Source: Burkholderiales bacterium (GTDB taxonomy: Bacteria > Pseudomonadota > Gammaproteobacteria > Burkholderiales > Burkholderiaceae_C). From it: 32,970 bases of DNA. Position numbers and translations under genes: made by a program. The number at the start of each line of letters is the position of its first letter. The stretch's first letter is position 1. The notes under the pieces were generated by a model. That model saw nothing but the letters and a program-made list of their open reading frames with translations, ran no database searches and was not told the origin of the DNA. Positions 15,031-23,306 of this stretch are shown here, in pieces. The stretch is taken from the NCBI GenBank assembly GCA_028868305.1, contig JAGWUS010000044.1, positions 1 through 32,970 of the forward strand, in the 5' to 3' direction.

Positions 15031-16424
15031 GGCTGGACGTCCCCGTCGCTGCCGGCGTCAAGGTCCCCGGGCAGCAAAGCCTGCGCCTGGGTGTCCGGCA
15101 GCGCCTCCACCTTCTTGAGTGCCCGGCCCATCGCGCGGCTGCGGGTTTCGGCATTGTCCAGGGTATTGAGCACCGTCTGCGTCTGCGCCTTGACCTTGGC
15201 CAGCACATCACCAAACTTGCCAAACTCGGTCTTGACGGCACCCAGCACTTGCCACACTTCGCTGGAGCGCTTTTCCAGCGCGAGGGTGCGAAAGCCCATT
15301 TGCAAGGAACTCAACATCGCCAGCAAGGTGGTGGGCCCGGCCAGCGTGACGCGGTGCGCGCGCTGCAGGCCTTCCATCAGTCCCGGGCGACGCAACACCT
15401 CGGCATACAGGCCTTCGGTGGGCAGGAACAGGATGGCGAAATCGGTGGTGTACGGTGGTTCCACGTATTTCTCGGAAATCGACTTGGCTTCCAGCCGAAT
15501 ACGCAATTCCAGCGCCTTGGCAGCAGCCTCCGCGCCGACCACATCGGCATTGGCCTGTGCATCCAGCAAACGTTCGTAGTCTTCATTGGGAAACTTGGCG
15601 TCGATGGGCAACCACAGCGGCTCGCCGGTATCGGACTTGCCTGGCAGCTTGATGGCAAAGTCCACCACGTTTTTACTGCCCGGGCGAGTAGCCACCTGCA
15701 TCGCGTACTGGTCGGGCACAAACACCTGCTCCAGCAGGCTGGCCAACTGCGCCTCGCCAAACATGCCGCGTGTCTTGACATTGGTAAGCAAGTGCTTGAG
15801 GTCACCCACGCCCTGCGCCAGCGACTGCATTTCACCCAGGCCCTTGTGCACCTGCTCCAGCCGTTCGGCCACCTGCTTGAAGCTCTCGCCCAGGCGCGCC
15901 TGTAGCGTGGACTGCAGTTTTTCGTCCACCGTGGCGCGCATTTCGTCGAGCTTGGCGGTGTTGGTGGTTTGCAGCTGGGCCAATTGCACTTCCAGTGTCT
16001 GGCGGATCTCAGCCATGCGGCGGGCGTTGGACTCGGACAACTGGCTGAGCTGCGTGGACAAGGTGTCCGACAGCGACTTTTGCATCAACGTGAGCTGCTG
16101 ACCAAAGGCGTCAATCTGCGTGTTCTGGGTGCGGGTGGCTTCTGCGCCCTGCTGCACCAGCGTCTGCTGGAAGGTCGCCAGGTTTTGCGTCAACTCCTGT
16201 CGGCCACCGCGGGAGGACTCGGTAATCTCGGTGCGCAACTCGCGCTCCAGGCGCTCGGTGGCGGCTTGCAGTTGGGCACGCAGTTCCTGCAACTCCTTGC
16301 GCTGCAGTTGCTGCTCCAGATTGTCCATACCGCCACGCTGGGACCGCGCCAGCCAGATCAACGCGAACAGATTCAGCACGCTCAGGGCCAGCAAGGGCCA
16401 CACCCACCAGGCCGTATCGGTCAA
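15027..16424 (-). CDS. rmuC: DNA recombination protein RmuC
   Basis: 465 aa. An N-terminal membrane segment (about 5-25) is followed by a long coiled coil (about 30-200, rich in Q, L and E) and a PD-(D/E)XK-like nuclease domain that includes VVDFAIKLPGK and LWLPIDAKFPNEDYERLL. RmuC proteins limit recombination at inverted repeats in E. coli; the biochemical activity is still unclear. The start is TTG at 16424 in a TTGA overlap with the stop of the dehydrogenase upstream; a GTG at 16403 would shorten the protein by seven residues. Its place between a dehydrogenase and a transporter gives no functional clue. Confidence 0.93.
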   Translation of the reverse strand: MTDTAWWVWPLLALSVLNLFALIWLARSQRGGMDNLEQQLQRKELQELRAQLQAATERLERELRTEITESSRGGRQELTQNLATFQQTLVQQGAEATRTQNTQIDAFGQQLTLMQKSLSDTLSTQLSQLSESNARRMAEIRQTLEVQLAQLQTTNTAKLDEMRATVDEKLQSTLQARLGESFKQVAERLEQVHKGLGEMQSLAQGVGDLKHLLTNVKTRGMFGEAQLASLLEQVFVPDQYAMQVATRPGSKNVVDFAIKLPGKSDTGEPLWLPIDAKFPNEDYERLLDAQANADVVGAEAAAKALELRIRLEAKSISEKYVEPPYTTDFAILFLPTEGLYAEVLRRPGLMEGLQRAHRVTLAGPTTLLAMLSSLQMGFRTLALEKRSSEVWQVLGAVKTEFGKFGDVLAKVKAQTQTVLNTLDNAETRSRAMGRALKKVEALPDTQAQALLPGDLDAGSDGDVQP

Positions 16425-17401
16425 GCCACCACCTCCGGGTTCAGCGGTGTCAGCGGCTTGCCATGCACCAGGTAGCCAATCAGGTTATCGGCCGCCAGCA
16501 TGGCCATGGCCGTGCGGGTGGGAATGGTGGCGCTGGCAATGTGCGGTGTGAGCACCACATTGGGCACGGTCAGCAGGTCGGGATGTACCTTGGGCTCGCC
16601 CTCAAACACGTCCAGACCGGCCGCGGCGATACGCTTCTCGCGCAGTGCCTTTGCCAAAGCCGCATCGTCCACAATGCCGCCGCGCGCGATATTGATCAGC
16701 GTGGCGGTGGGCTTCATCTGCGCAATCTCTGCGGCACCGATCGTGTGGTGCGCTGCTGGTGTGTAGGGCAACACCAGTACCAGATGGTCGGCCTGGGCCA
16801 GCAGTTCCGCCTTGCTTACAAAACGGGCCTTGCAGGCGGCTTCGGTGTCGGCGTCCAGCCGTGAACGGTTGTGGTAAATCACATTCATGCCAAAACCGTG
16901 GGCACCACGGCGTGCAATGGCCTGGCCGATGCGCCCCATCCCCAGAATGCCGAGCGTGCTGCCGTGCACTTCGGCACCGGCAAACAGGTCCAGCGACCAC
17001 TGCGTCCAGTGGCCAGCGCGCAGGTAATGTTCACTCTCGGCGATACGTCGGGCCGTGGCCATAAGCAGCGCAAAACCGAAGTCGGCGGTGGTCTCGGTCA
17101 GCACGTCAGGCGCGTTGGTGCCCAGCACGCCCGCGGCGCTCATGGCGTCCAGATCAAAATTGTTGTAGCCCACAGCCAGGTTGGATACGATTTTGAGTTG
17201 CGGGCACGCAGCCAGCAACGCCGCGTCAATGCGCTCGCCCCCTGTGGTAAGCACGCCAGCCTTGCCCCGCAGACGTTCAATGAATTCAGCAGTCGACCAG
17301 ACCACGCCAGGCGGGGTGGTTTCAACCTGGAAATGCTGGCGCAGTTTGTCCTCCACTTCAGGGAAAACGGAGCGCGCGATCAGGATGGCATCTTGGGTCA
17401 T
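16421..17401 (-). CDS. D-2-hydroxyacid dehydrogenase (glyoxylate/hydroxypyruvate reductase-like)
   Basis: About 326 aa. The NAD(P)-binding motif GILGMGRIGQAIA (about 152-164) is followed by the Arg-Glu-His catalytic triad in NIARGGIVDD, DVFEGEP and LTPHIASAT. An N-terminal SNLAVGYNNFD is typical of GhrB/glyoxylate reductase relatives. Such enzymes reduce glyoxylate, hydroxypyruvate or other 2-ketoacids. I chose the ATG at 17401 (MTQDAILIARS); the frame also has a TTG four codons upstream at 17413. It ends in a four-base overlap with rmuC. The exact substrate cannot be read from sequence. Confidence 0.92.
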   Translation of the reverse strand: MTQDAILIARSVFPEVEDKLRQHFQVETTPPGVVWSTAEFIERLRGKAGVLTTGGERIDAALLAACPQLKIVSNLAVGYNNFDLDAMSAAGVLGTNAPDVLTETTADFGFALLMATARRIAESEHYLRAGHWTQWSLDLFAGAEVHGSTLGILGMGRIGQAIARRGAHGFGMNVIYHNRSRLDADTEAACKARFVSKAELLAQADHLVLVLPYTPAAHHTIGAAEIAQMKPTATLINIARGGIVDDAALAKALREKRIAAAGLDVFEGEPKVHPDLLTVPNVVLTPHIASATIPTRTAMAMLAADNLIGYLVHGKPLTPLNPEVVA

Positions 17402-17424
17402 GGAGGGGCTCAATGCGGCGGGGT

Positions 17425-18633
17425 TCAGTGGGGTTGCGGTATCTCGAACACCTGACGCAGATAGGCCAGATACTTCTCGTCATCGCACATGTTTTTGGAC
17501 GGTGTGTCTGAAATCTTGGCCACGGGCTGGCCATTGCAACGCACCATTTTGATGACGATTTGCAGCGGCTCGTAACCCAGGTCATTGGTGAGATTGGTAC
17601 CAATACCAAACGCCAGCTGGCAACGCCCGCGGAACTGGTTATAGAGCTCAATAATGCGTGGCACCGTCAGGCCGTCGCTGAAGATGAGCGTCTTGGTACG
17701 CGGGTCCACCCGGTTGCGTACGTAGTGGTCCAGCATGCGCTCGCCCCAGGCGAAAGGGTCGCCACTGTCATGCCGGGCGCCGTCAAACAGCTTGCAGAAA
17801 TACAGGTCAAAGTCGCGCAGGAAGGCGCTCATGCCGTACACATCGCTCAAGGCGATACCCAGGTCGCCACGGTACTCTTTGGCCCAGGATTCGAAAGCAT
17901 AGGTCTGGCTGTCACGCAGGCGCGGCCCCAGAGCCTGCGACGCCTGCAGGTATTCGTGTGCCATGGTGCCCAGCGGAATCAGGCCCAGCTTCTGGGCCAG
18001 CTCCACATTGCTGGTTCCGGCCAGCTGACCGGGAGAACCCTTGCCGCGGCTCGGGCTCTGAAGGGTGCCAAGCCTGGCCGAAAGCACCCGCATGACTTCC
18101 TCGTGCCAGGCACGCGAAAAACGTCGACGGGTACCATAGTCTGCGATTTTCAGGTCCTTCAAGTCCGGCGCGTGCAAGCGATCGATCTTGGCTTCCAGGC
18201 GCTTGCGACCCTCCACAAAGTCGGGAACGGGCTGGGTGTTGCGGAAGTACACCTCATTGACGATGGCCAGCACCGGGATCTCAAACAGAATGGTGTGCAG
18301 CCAGGGGCCAACGATCACGATCTCCAGCTCACCCGAAGACTGGGGATTGACGGAAATGTATTTCTCGTTGAGCTTAAACAGACCCAGAAAGTCCACGAAG
18401 TCGCTCTTGATGAAGCGCAGGGACCTCAGGTAGGCCAGCTCCGTTTCCGTGAATTGCAGACTGCACAACGCGCGGATTTCCTCGCGGATTTCGCTGGCAT
18501 GGGCTGCCAGGTTGATACCTGCATTGCGGCACTTGAAGCGGTACTCCACCTGCGCACCAGGAAATTGGTGCAGCACGACCTGCATCATGGTGAACTTGTA
18601 CAGGTCCGTGTCAAGCAGGCTGGTAATGATCAT
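17425..18633 (-). CDS. pncB: Nicotinate phosphoribosyltransferase
   Basis: 402 aa, a normal PncB length. The N-terminal [13 protein letters not shown], the central [23 protein letters not shown] (holding the His that is phosphorylated in the ATP-coupled mechanism) and later [13 protein letters not shown] and [10 protein letters not shown] are characteristic. The enzyme joins nicotinate to PRPP to give nicotinate mononucleotide in the Preiss-Handler NAD salvage route. It starts three bases after livF ends, an unusual neighbour for this gene. The PRPP-forming operon at 10479-13839 is convergent and nearby, but a link is only speculative. Confidence 0.96.
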   Translation of the reverse strand: MIITSLLDTDLYKFTMMQVVLHQFPGAQVEYRFKCRNAGINLAAHASEIREEIRALCSLQFTETELAYLRSLRFIKSDFVDFLGLFKLNEKYISVNPQSSGELEIVIVGPWLHTILFEIPVLAIVNEVYFRNTQPVPDFVEGRKRLEAKIDRLHAPDLKDLKIADYGTRRRFSRAWHEEVMRVLSARLGTLQSPSRGKGSPGQLAGTSNVELAQKLGLIPLGTMAHEYLQASQALGPRLRDSQTYAFESWAKEYRGDLGIALSDVYGMSAFLRDFDLYFCKLFDGARHDSGDPFAWGERMLDHYVRNRVDPRTKTLIFSDGLTVPRIIELYNQFRGRCQLAFGIGTNLTNDLGYEPLQIVIKMVRCNGQPVAKISDTPSKNMCDDEKYLAYLRQVFEIPQPH

Positions 18634-18636
18634 GGT

Positions 18637-19302
18637 TTACGGGGTGTTAGCAATCTGACCGGCTACCAGTGTAATGACCCGGTCGGCTCGGCTGGACAAA
18701 ATGGCATTTTGTTCTGCGACCAGCATGGGCATTCCCGTGCCCTTGAGATGTAGTAGCGCGTCACGAATCGCCTCCACCAGCACCGGTGCAATTCCCTCGC
18801 AGGGCTCGTCCAGCAGCAGCAGTGCCGGGCTGGTCATCAGGGTGCGGGCGATGCTGAGCATCTGCTGCTCGCCGCCGCTCATGTGTGCAGCCTTGCGTCC
18901 CAGCATGTTCTTGAGAGCCGGAAACAGGGCCAGCACCTGCTCCTGGCGGGCGTGGATGGAGAGCACCGCGCCACCAGCCCGTTCTGCACGCTGTATCCTG
19001 GCGGCAATGTGCAGGTTCTCCTGTACCGTCAAACCGGAAAACAACCTGCGGTCCTCGGGCACATAGCCCAGCCCCAGGCGTGCAATGGTGTGCGGCTCCA
19101 GCCCCAGTATGCTCTTTTTTTGATAGCATATTGTTCCCGTTGCATGAGGGCTCAAGCCCATAATGGCTTGCAACAAGGTGGACTTACCTGCACCATTGAG
19201 GCCCTGCAACACCACCAGCTCGCCACGGCCCACCGTCAGCGACACATCAAACAGCGCCTGCGCCGCGCCATACCAGACGTTCAGATGCGTGATCTCAAGC
19301 AT
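18637..19302 (-). CDS. livF: Branched-chain-amino-acid-type ABC transporter ATPase LivF
   Basis: 221 aa with Walker A GLNGAGKST, Q-loop region, ABC signature MSGGEQQML (here HMSGGEQQMLSIARTL), Walker B LLLLDEPCEGIAP and a switch His region. LivF with LivG powers HAAT-family uptake of branched-chain amino acids, amides, urea or aromatic acids. I chose the ATG at 19302 because the domain begins there (MLEITHLNVWYG); the frame continues upstream inside livG. It overlaps livG by 8 bases. Residues around 60-80 (ATGTICYQKKSILG) are encoded by a copy of a dispersed repeat. Confidence 0.94.
   Translation of the reverse strand: MLEITHLNVWYGAAQALFDVSLTVGRGELVVLQGLNGAGKSTLLQAIMGLSPHATGTICYQKKSILGLEPHTIARLGLGYVPEDRRLFSGLTVQENLHIAARIQRAERAGGAVLSIHARQEQVLALFPALKNMLGRKAAHMSGGEQQMLSIARTLMTSPALLLLDEPCEGIAPVLVEAIRDALLHLKGTGMPMLVAEQNAILSSRADRVITLVAGQIANTP
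19116..19163 (+). repeat. Dispersed repeat, copy 3 (inside livF, antisense)
   Basis: A T-run, then ATAGC at 19123-19127, exactly 20 bases, GGGCT at 19148-19152, two bases and AGCC. It lies antisense to livF and includes an AT-rich patch unlike the surrounding gene. Length matches the LivF family, so it replaced or diverged from coding sequence without changing the frame. Confidence 0.55.
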
Positions 19303-20083
19303 GGATAGCCCCCGCCGGCGTGGCAAAGCCCATGCCGAGGTAGCGTGCGCGCACCACCGGGTCCTTCGCAATAGCGTCCGGCGTGCCCTGCGCGGCCAGC
19401 AGCCCATCCATCAGCACCAGCACCCGGTCGGCCACGCCGAACACGGCGTCCATGTTGTGCTCGGTGTAGAGCACGGCAATGCCCTGCTCCTGCGCCAGCG
19501 TGCGCACCAGTTGCATCAGCGCGGCACGCTCCTCGGCGGCCAGACCTGCAGCGGGCTCATCCAGCAGCAGAAGCTGGGGTGCCGAGAGTTGATCGGCTTT
19601 CGGCAACAGACCCGCCAGCGCCATGGCCAGTTCCAGCCGCTTGCGGGCGCCATAGGGCAAGTCACGCGCCTCGAGATGCGCTACCGCGTCCAGCCCCACC
19701 TGGCCCAACAGGTGCAGCGCACTGGCCGGGTCTGCCCCGTCAAGCACGTTATAGGCCTTCAGCCCTCGTGGATATTGAACAAGCAGCTGCAAATTTTGTA
19801 GCACTGTGAGGGCCTCGAAAGTCTGCGCCACCTGAAACGTGCGGGCCATGCCGCGGTGCAGGCGCTGCGCTGGTGTCAGACCATCCACCCGCTGGCCGTT
19901 CCAGTTAACCTGGCCGCTGGTCAGGGCATGCTGCCCGGCGATACAGGCAAATGTGGTGGACTTGCCAGCCCCGTTGGGGCCGATCAGCGCCACGCACTCG
20001 CCTGCCGCCACCGAGAACGACACGCCCTTGACGGCCTGCACCCCACCAAAATGCTTGACCAGGTGCTGCACCTCCAGCGTCAT
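19295..20083 (-). CDS. livG: Branched-chain-amino-acid-type ABC transporter ATPase LivG
   Basis: 262 aa. Walker A GPNGAGKST (about 34-42), ARTFQ Q-loop region, a variant signature LPYGARKRLELAMAL, Walker B LLLLDEPAAGLAAEE and switch His in TEHNMD. The insert after the Q-loop is typical of LivG. The start overlaps the livHM stop in an ATGA arrangement. One copy of the dispersed repeat encodes residues around 98-112 (LQLLVQYPRGLKAYN). Confidence 0.95.
   Translation of the reverse strand: MTLEVQHLVKHFGGVQAVKGVSFSVAAGECVALIGPNGAGKSTTFACIAGQHALTSGQVNWNGQRVDGLTPAQRLHRGMARTFQVAQTFEALTVLQNLQLLVQYPRGLKAYNVLDGADPASALHLLGQVGLDAVAHLEARDLPYGARKRLELAMALAGLLPKADQLSAPQLLLLDEPAAGLAAEERAALMQLVRTLAQEQGIAVLYTEHNMDAVFGVADRVLVLMDGLLAAQGTPDAIAKDPVVRARYLGMGFATPAGAIHA
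19749..19797 (-). repeat. Dispersed repeat, copy 5 (inside livG)
   Basis: On the minus strand: AAAATTT, GCAGC (a one- or two-base variant of ATAGC; 19786-19790), a 20-base spacer starting TGCTTGTTCA, GGGCT (19761-19765), GA and AGGC followed by CTATAA. The fixed spacing supports membership despite the changed first block. Confidence 0.5.
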
Positions 20084-21921
20084 GCGCGCCTCCTGCGCGG
20101 CAGGCGCAAACCCATCAGCCCCGACGGTGCCAGCACCATGATGCCCATCACCAGCAGACCCAGCGCGCCGCGCCAGTAGTCAAAGCCACGCCCCAGCTCA
20201 CCGGCCGCCCACACCAGAATGGCGGCCCCGGCGACCGCCCCCCATACCTGGTGCAGCCCCCCCAGCAGAATGACCAGCAGCGCGTCCACCGAGGTGGACA
20301 CCGATGCCACCGACGGAAACACCGCCCCCTTGTGCGCAGCAAACAGTCCCCCGGCCAGCCCGGCCAGCGTGGCGCTTTCCACCAGCACACGGACCTTGAC
20401 ACGCCAGACCTGCAAGCCACTGGCTGCCGCGCGCTCCGGTGCGTCCCGCACAGCCTGCAAGGCAGCGCCCAGCGTGGAACGGCTGAGACGACGCAGGGCT
20501 GCAATGCTGGCTATGGATACCAATACCAGCAGGAAGAAAAACACAGGTCGCGTTTCCTCGGTCACCAGCTGCAGCCCGATCAGGCCGTTGTCGCCACCCG
20601 TCACCGCCACCCACTGACTGGCCGCAGCCCAGACCACCTGCGCCAACGCCAGCGACAGCATGGCCAGGTAGACGCCAGCACTGCGCACCATCACCCCCCC
20701 CAACGCCACAGCCACCACGAAACTGGCCAGGCAGCCAGCCGCCAGAGCGCCAGGCAGACTCCAGCCCCACACGGTGTGGCTCAAGGCGGCTCCGTAAGCC
20801 CCCAGTGCAAAGAACGCGGCGTGGCCAAAGCTCACCAGTCCACCCAAGGCCATCATGGCCTGCAGGCTCACCCCCAGCACCAGCAAAATCATGGCATCGC
20901 TGGCCAGCGACTGGGCGTAATCACCCGCCCACCACGCCGCTGCCATTAGCAATGCCAGCAGCAAGCACACGCCGGAAAATGTGCGACCGGAACGCGGTGC
21001 CCAACCAAAGCGGTGCCCAAGCTCCTGCGCCATCGGCTCCAGGGGCTGTCCGAGCAAGCCTTGCGGCCGCACCGCCAGCACCACGCCCATGGTGGCAAAC
21101 ACCAGCACCAGCGTGGCCTCGGGCAACAGGCTGGTGCCAAACGCATGCACCAGCCCGATCAAAAGCGCCGCCAAAAACGCGCCGCCAATGCTGCCCAGAC
21201 CGCCGGTGACCACCACCACAAAAGTCTCGACCACAATGTTCATGTCCATCTGCAAATTGGCGGGCTCACGGGGCAACTGCAAGGCCCCCCCCAGGCCGGC
21301 CAGCGCACACCCCAGCACCACGGCCCCCAGCATCAGGGGTTTGGGGTTCACGCCCAGGGCTGACAGCATGGTGCGGTCCTGGGTGGCTGCGCGCAGGCGT
21401 GCGCCAAAGCCGGTGTGCGCAAGCAGCAGGTGCAGGCCCAGCCACACCAGCGGCCCGAGCACGATGGTGACCGCCTGGTACTGCGGGAAAAACTCGCCGC
21501 CCAATTCAATGGCGCCCTTGAGCCCTGGAAAACGGGGGGCAAAAACCTCTTCGGGCCCAAACACCCAGCGCATGGCGTCGTGCATGGCCAGGCTCAGGCC
21601 AAAGGTGGCGACCAGCTGGTACAGCTCCGGCACGCCGTAGAGTCTGCGCAACAAGACAAATTCGGCTATAGACCCCGCCAGTCCTGCACAAGAAGCTCCC
21701 AAAAGCATAGCAAACCCGTAGAGCCACGCACTGTCGCTCCAGGCTGGAAACCAGTTCACCAGCCAGTGCGCGGACAGCATCGCCCCCAGCATGAAGAAGC
21801 TGCCGTGGGCAAAATTGACGATGCGGGTCACCCCGAAAATCAGGGTGAGCCCTGCGGCCATCAGGAACAGGGTGCTGGCGTAACTCAGCCCGTTGAGGAA
21901 CTGGATCGCGACGAAGGCCAT
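20080..21921 (-). CDS. livHM: Fused LivH-LivM ABC transporter permease
   Basis: 613 aa encoding two permeases in one chain. Residues 1-290 are LivH-like (MAFVAIQFLNGLSYASTLFLMAAGLTLIFGVTRIVNFAHG; later TGGLGSIGGAFLAALLIGL). Residues about 320-613 are LivM-like (MALGGLVSFGHAAFFALGAYGA; LQAVRDAPERAAASG as the cytoplasmic coupling loop). The linker around 290-320 contains LLGQPLEPMAQELGHRFGWAPRSGR. I chose the ATG at 21921, where LivH similarity begins, 7 bases after the nitroreductase stop. No periplasmic binding protein gene lies in the window. The fused arrangement occurs in some HAAT transporters; the ligand is unknown. Confidence 0.92.
   Translation of the reverse strand: MAFVAIQFLNGLSYASTLFLMAAGLTLIFGVTRIVNFAHGSFFMLGAMLSAHWLVNWFPAWSDSAWLYGFAMLLGASCAGLAGSIAEFVLLRRLYGVPELYQLVATFGLSLAMHDAMRWVFGPEEVFAPRFPGLKGAIELGGEFFPQYQAVTIVLGPLVWLGLHLLLAHTGFGARLRAATQDRTMLSALGVNPKPLMLGAVVLGCALAGLGGALQLPREPANLQMDMNIVVETFVVVVTGGLGSIGGAFLAALLIGLVHAFGTSLLPEATLVLVFATMGVVLAVRPQGLLGQPLEPMAQELGHRFGWAPRSGRTFSGVCLLLALLMAAAWWAGDYAQSLASDAMILLVLGVSLQAMMALGGLVSFGHAAFFALGAYGAALSHTVWGWSLPGALAAGCLASFVVAVALGGVMVRSAGVYLAMLSLALAQVVWAAASQWVAVTGGDNGLIGLQLVTEETRPVFFFLLVLVSIASIAALRRLSRSTLGAALQAVRDAPERAAASGLQVWRVKVRVLVESATLAGLAGGLFAAHKGAVFPSVASVSTSVDALLVILLGGLHQVWGAVAGAAILVWAAGELGRGFDYWRGALGLLVMGIMVLAPSGLMGLRLPRRRRA
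21664..21710 (-). repeat. Dispersed repeat, copy 4 (inside livHM)
   Basis: On the minus strand: TTTTGG, GAGC, a 20-base spacer starting TTCTTGTGCA, GGTCT (variant of GGGCT), AT and AGCC, then GAATTTG. The spacer resembles copy 1 closely, including its CTG-CGG end. Confidence 0.55.
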
Positions 21922-21928
21922 CAGCAGC

Positions 21929-22624
21929 TCAGTCGAGCCACTTGGTGAACTCCGCCACCGGCACACGCGGCGTGCGGAAAGTATTGACGATGTCCGACTT
22001 GTCGGCGTAGCCCAGCGACATGCCGCAGACCAACATTTCGCTCTCGCCAGCACCGATGTGCGGCATCACGATTTTGGAGAAACCATTCCATGCAGCCTGC
22101 GGGCAGGTATCCAGGCCGCGTGCACGGGCGGCCACCATGATGTTTTGCATAAAGCCGCCAAAGTCCAGCAGTGAGCCGCGGCCCATCGCGCGGTCAATGG
22201 TGAACATCAACCCCACGGGCGCATCAAAGAACCTGAAATTGCGCTGGTGCTGCAGGTACATTTTGTCCTTGTCACCCTTGCCAATACCCAGCAGCCCATA
22301 CAGGCCCCACCCATTCTCGCGCCGGCGATCAATATAGGGGCTGATCCACTGGGTGGGGTAGTAGTCGTACTCCTCTACGTATTCGGCCGCCAGTGCCGGG
22401 TTGGTGCGCATGGCATCCTGGGCAGCGCACACTTTATCGACCAGGCTGTCGCGGCTCTTGCCCTGCAGCACATAAACATGCCAGGGCTGGGTATTGGTGC
22501 CCGACGGTGCGCGACTGGCCACCTCCAGGATGTCTTCCAGGTCATTCCTGGCCACCGGCTGCTGGGTGAAGGCGCGCACCGACATGCGCGAGGTGATGGC
22601 GGCATCCACTTCTGTCTTATTCAT
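21929..22624 (-). CDS. Nitroreductase-family flavoprotein
   Basis: 231 aa. The FMN-binding N-terminus [29 protein letters not shown] and the C-terminal segment [12 protein letters not shown] and [10 protein letters not shown] are characteristic of the nitroreductase family (PnbA-like). Such enzymes use NAD(P)H to reduce nitroaromatics, quinones or flavins; the natural substrate is often unknown. Start ATG at 22624 overlaps the thioesterase stop as ATGA. It sits directly upstream of the permease gene, which hints that the transporter and the reductase act on the same compound; this is inference. Confidence 0.92.
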   Translation of the reverse strand: MNKTEVDAAITSRMSVRAFTQQPVARNDLEDILEVASRAPSGTNTQPWHVYVLQGKSRDSLVDKVCAAQDAMRTNPALAAEYVEEYDYYPTQWISPYIDRRRENGWGLYGLLGIGKGDKDKMYLQHQRNFRFFDAPVGLMFTIDRAMGRGSLLDFGGFMQNIMVAARARGLDTCPQAAWNGFSKIVMPHIGAGESEMLVCGMSLGYADKSDIVNTFRTPRVPVAEFTKWLD

Positions 22625-23064
22625 CGCAAAGTCTCCAGTACTGTTTTCAATTTTTCAGGCAAGGCGGTAGGGCGCCGTGTCAGCGCATTGACATACACAT
22701 GCACAAAGTGCCCTTTGGCGGCACACAACTCTCCTTCGCCAAAGATGCCTACCTCGTACCGCACGCTCGATGATCCCATGTGCGCCACCCGGATTCCGGC
22801 GTCGACCGTCTGCGGGAAGGCCAGAGGGGCAAAATAATTGCACTGGGTTTCGATTACCAGTCCAATGGTTTCACCGTCGTGGATATCCAGCGCGCCCTGC
22901 TCGATCAGGTAGGCGTTAACGGCCGTATCGAACCAACTGTAGTACACCACGTTGTTCACGTGGCCGTAGGCATCGTTGTCCATCCAGCGGGTGGTAATGG
23001 GCCGCAGGGCGCGATAGGCGCTGCGTGGCTCCTGGGTGGGTTTGGCGGGTTTGTTGTTCTGCAT
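22621..23064 (-). CDS. 4-hydroxybenzoyl-CoA thioesterase-family acyl-CoA thioesterase
   Basis: About 147 aa hot-dog-fold protein. The catalytic segment [22 protein letters not shown] carries the Asp found in YbgC/4HBT enzymes. It would hydrolyse acyl-CoA or aromatic-CoA esters. I chose the ATG at 23064 (MQNNKPAKP); an in-frame ATG at 23127 would add 21 residues unlike the family. It is the first gene of the long minus-strand run, and its promoter shares the region with the phasin promoter on the other strand. Confidence 0.9.
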   Translation of the reverse strand: MQNNKPAKPTQEPRSAYRALRPITTRWMDNDAYGHVNNVVYYSWFDTAVNAYLIEQGALDIHDGETIGLVIETQCNYFAPLAFPQTVDAGIRVAHMGSSSVRYEVGIFGEGELCAAKGHFVHVYVNALTRRPTALPEKLKTVLETLR

Positions 23065-23160
23065 GAACTTGATTTTGCCAGCGTCTTCCGAGGTCACAGC
23101 CACCCGCGTCCCTTGTGTGACGCGCATGTGAAAACGGGTGTTTTTAGAAAATTGCCCCTA

Positions 23161-23181
23161 ATTTGTTGCATTGCAACAAAT
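23161..23181. promoter_or_regulatory. Upstream palindrome, probable PhaR operator 1
   Basis: A perfect 10-bp inverted repeat with a one-base centre: ATTTGTTGCA-T-TGCAACAAAT. It ends five bases before the -35 box of the phasin promoter. Its core TGTTGCA-N-TGCAACA recurs over the start site. Confidence 0.65.
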
Positions 23182-23186
23182 AGTCC

Positions 23187-23214
23187 TTGCATCCTGGAAA
23201 CCGCTGCCTATAAT
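23187..23214 (+). promoter_or_regulatory. Sigma-70 promoter of the phasin gene
   Basis: -35 TTGCAT (23187-23192), a 16-base spacer and a perfect -10 TATAAT (23209-23214). Transcription should start near 23221, giving a leader of about 85 bases before the phasin ATG. Confidence 0.75.
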
Positions 23215-23221
23215 TCAGACC

Positions 23222-23238
23222 ATGCTGCACTGCAACAT
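23222..23238. promoter_or_regulatory. Start-site palindrome, probable PhaR operator 2
   Basis: ATGCTGCA-C-TGCAACAT, an 8-bp inverted repeat with one mismatch that matches operator 1 in its core. It covers the predicted transcription start, where a bound repressor would block initiation. Confidence 0.65.
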
Positions 23239-23306
23239 AGACAGATCGAAAGACTGGGTTTCGGAGCAGATGGAAGTTTTAACCTTAAACCTGATGGAGA
23301 ATTTTT

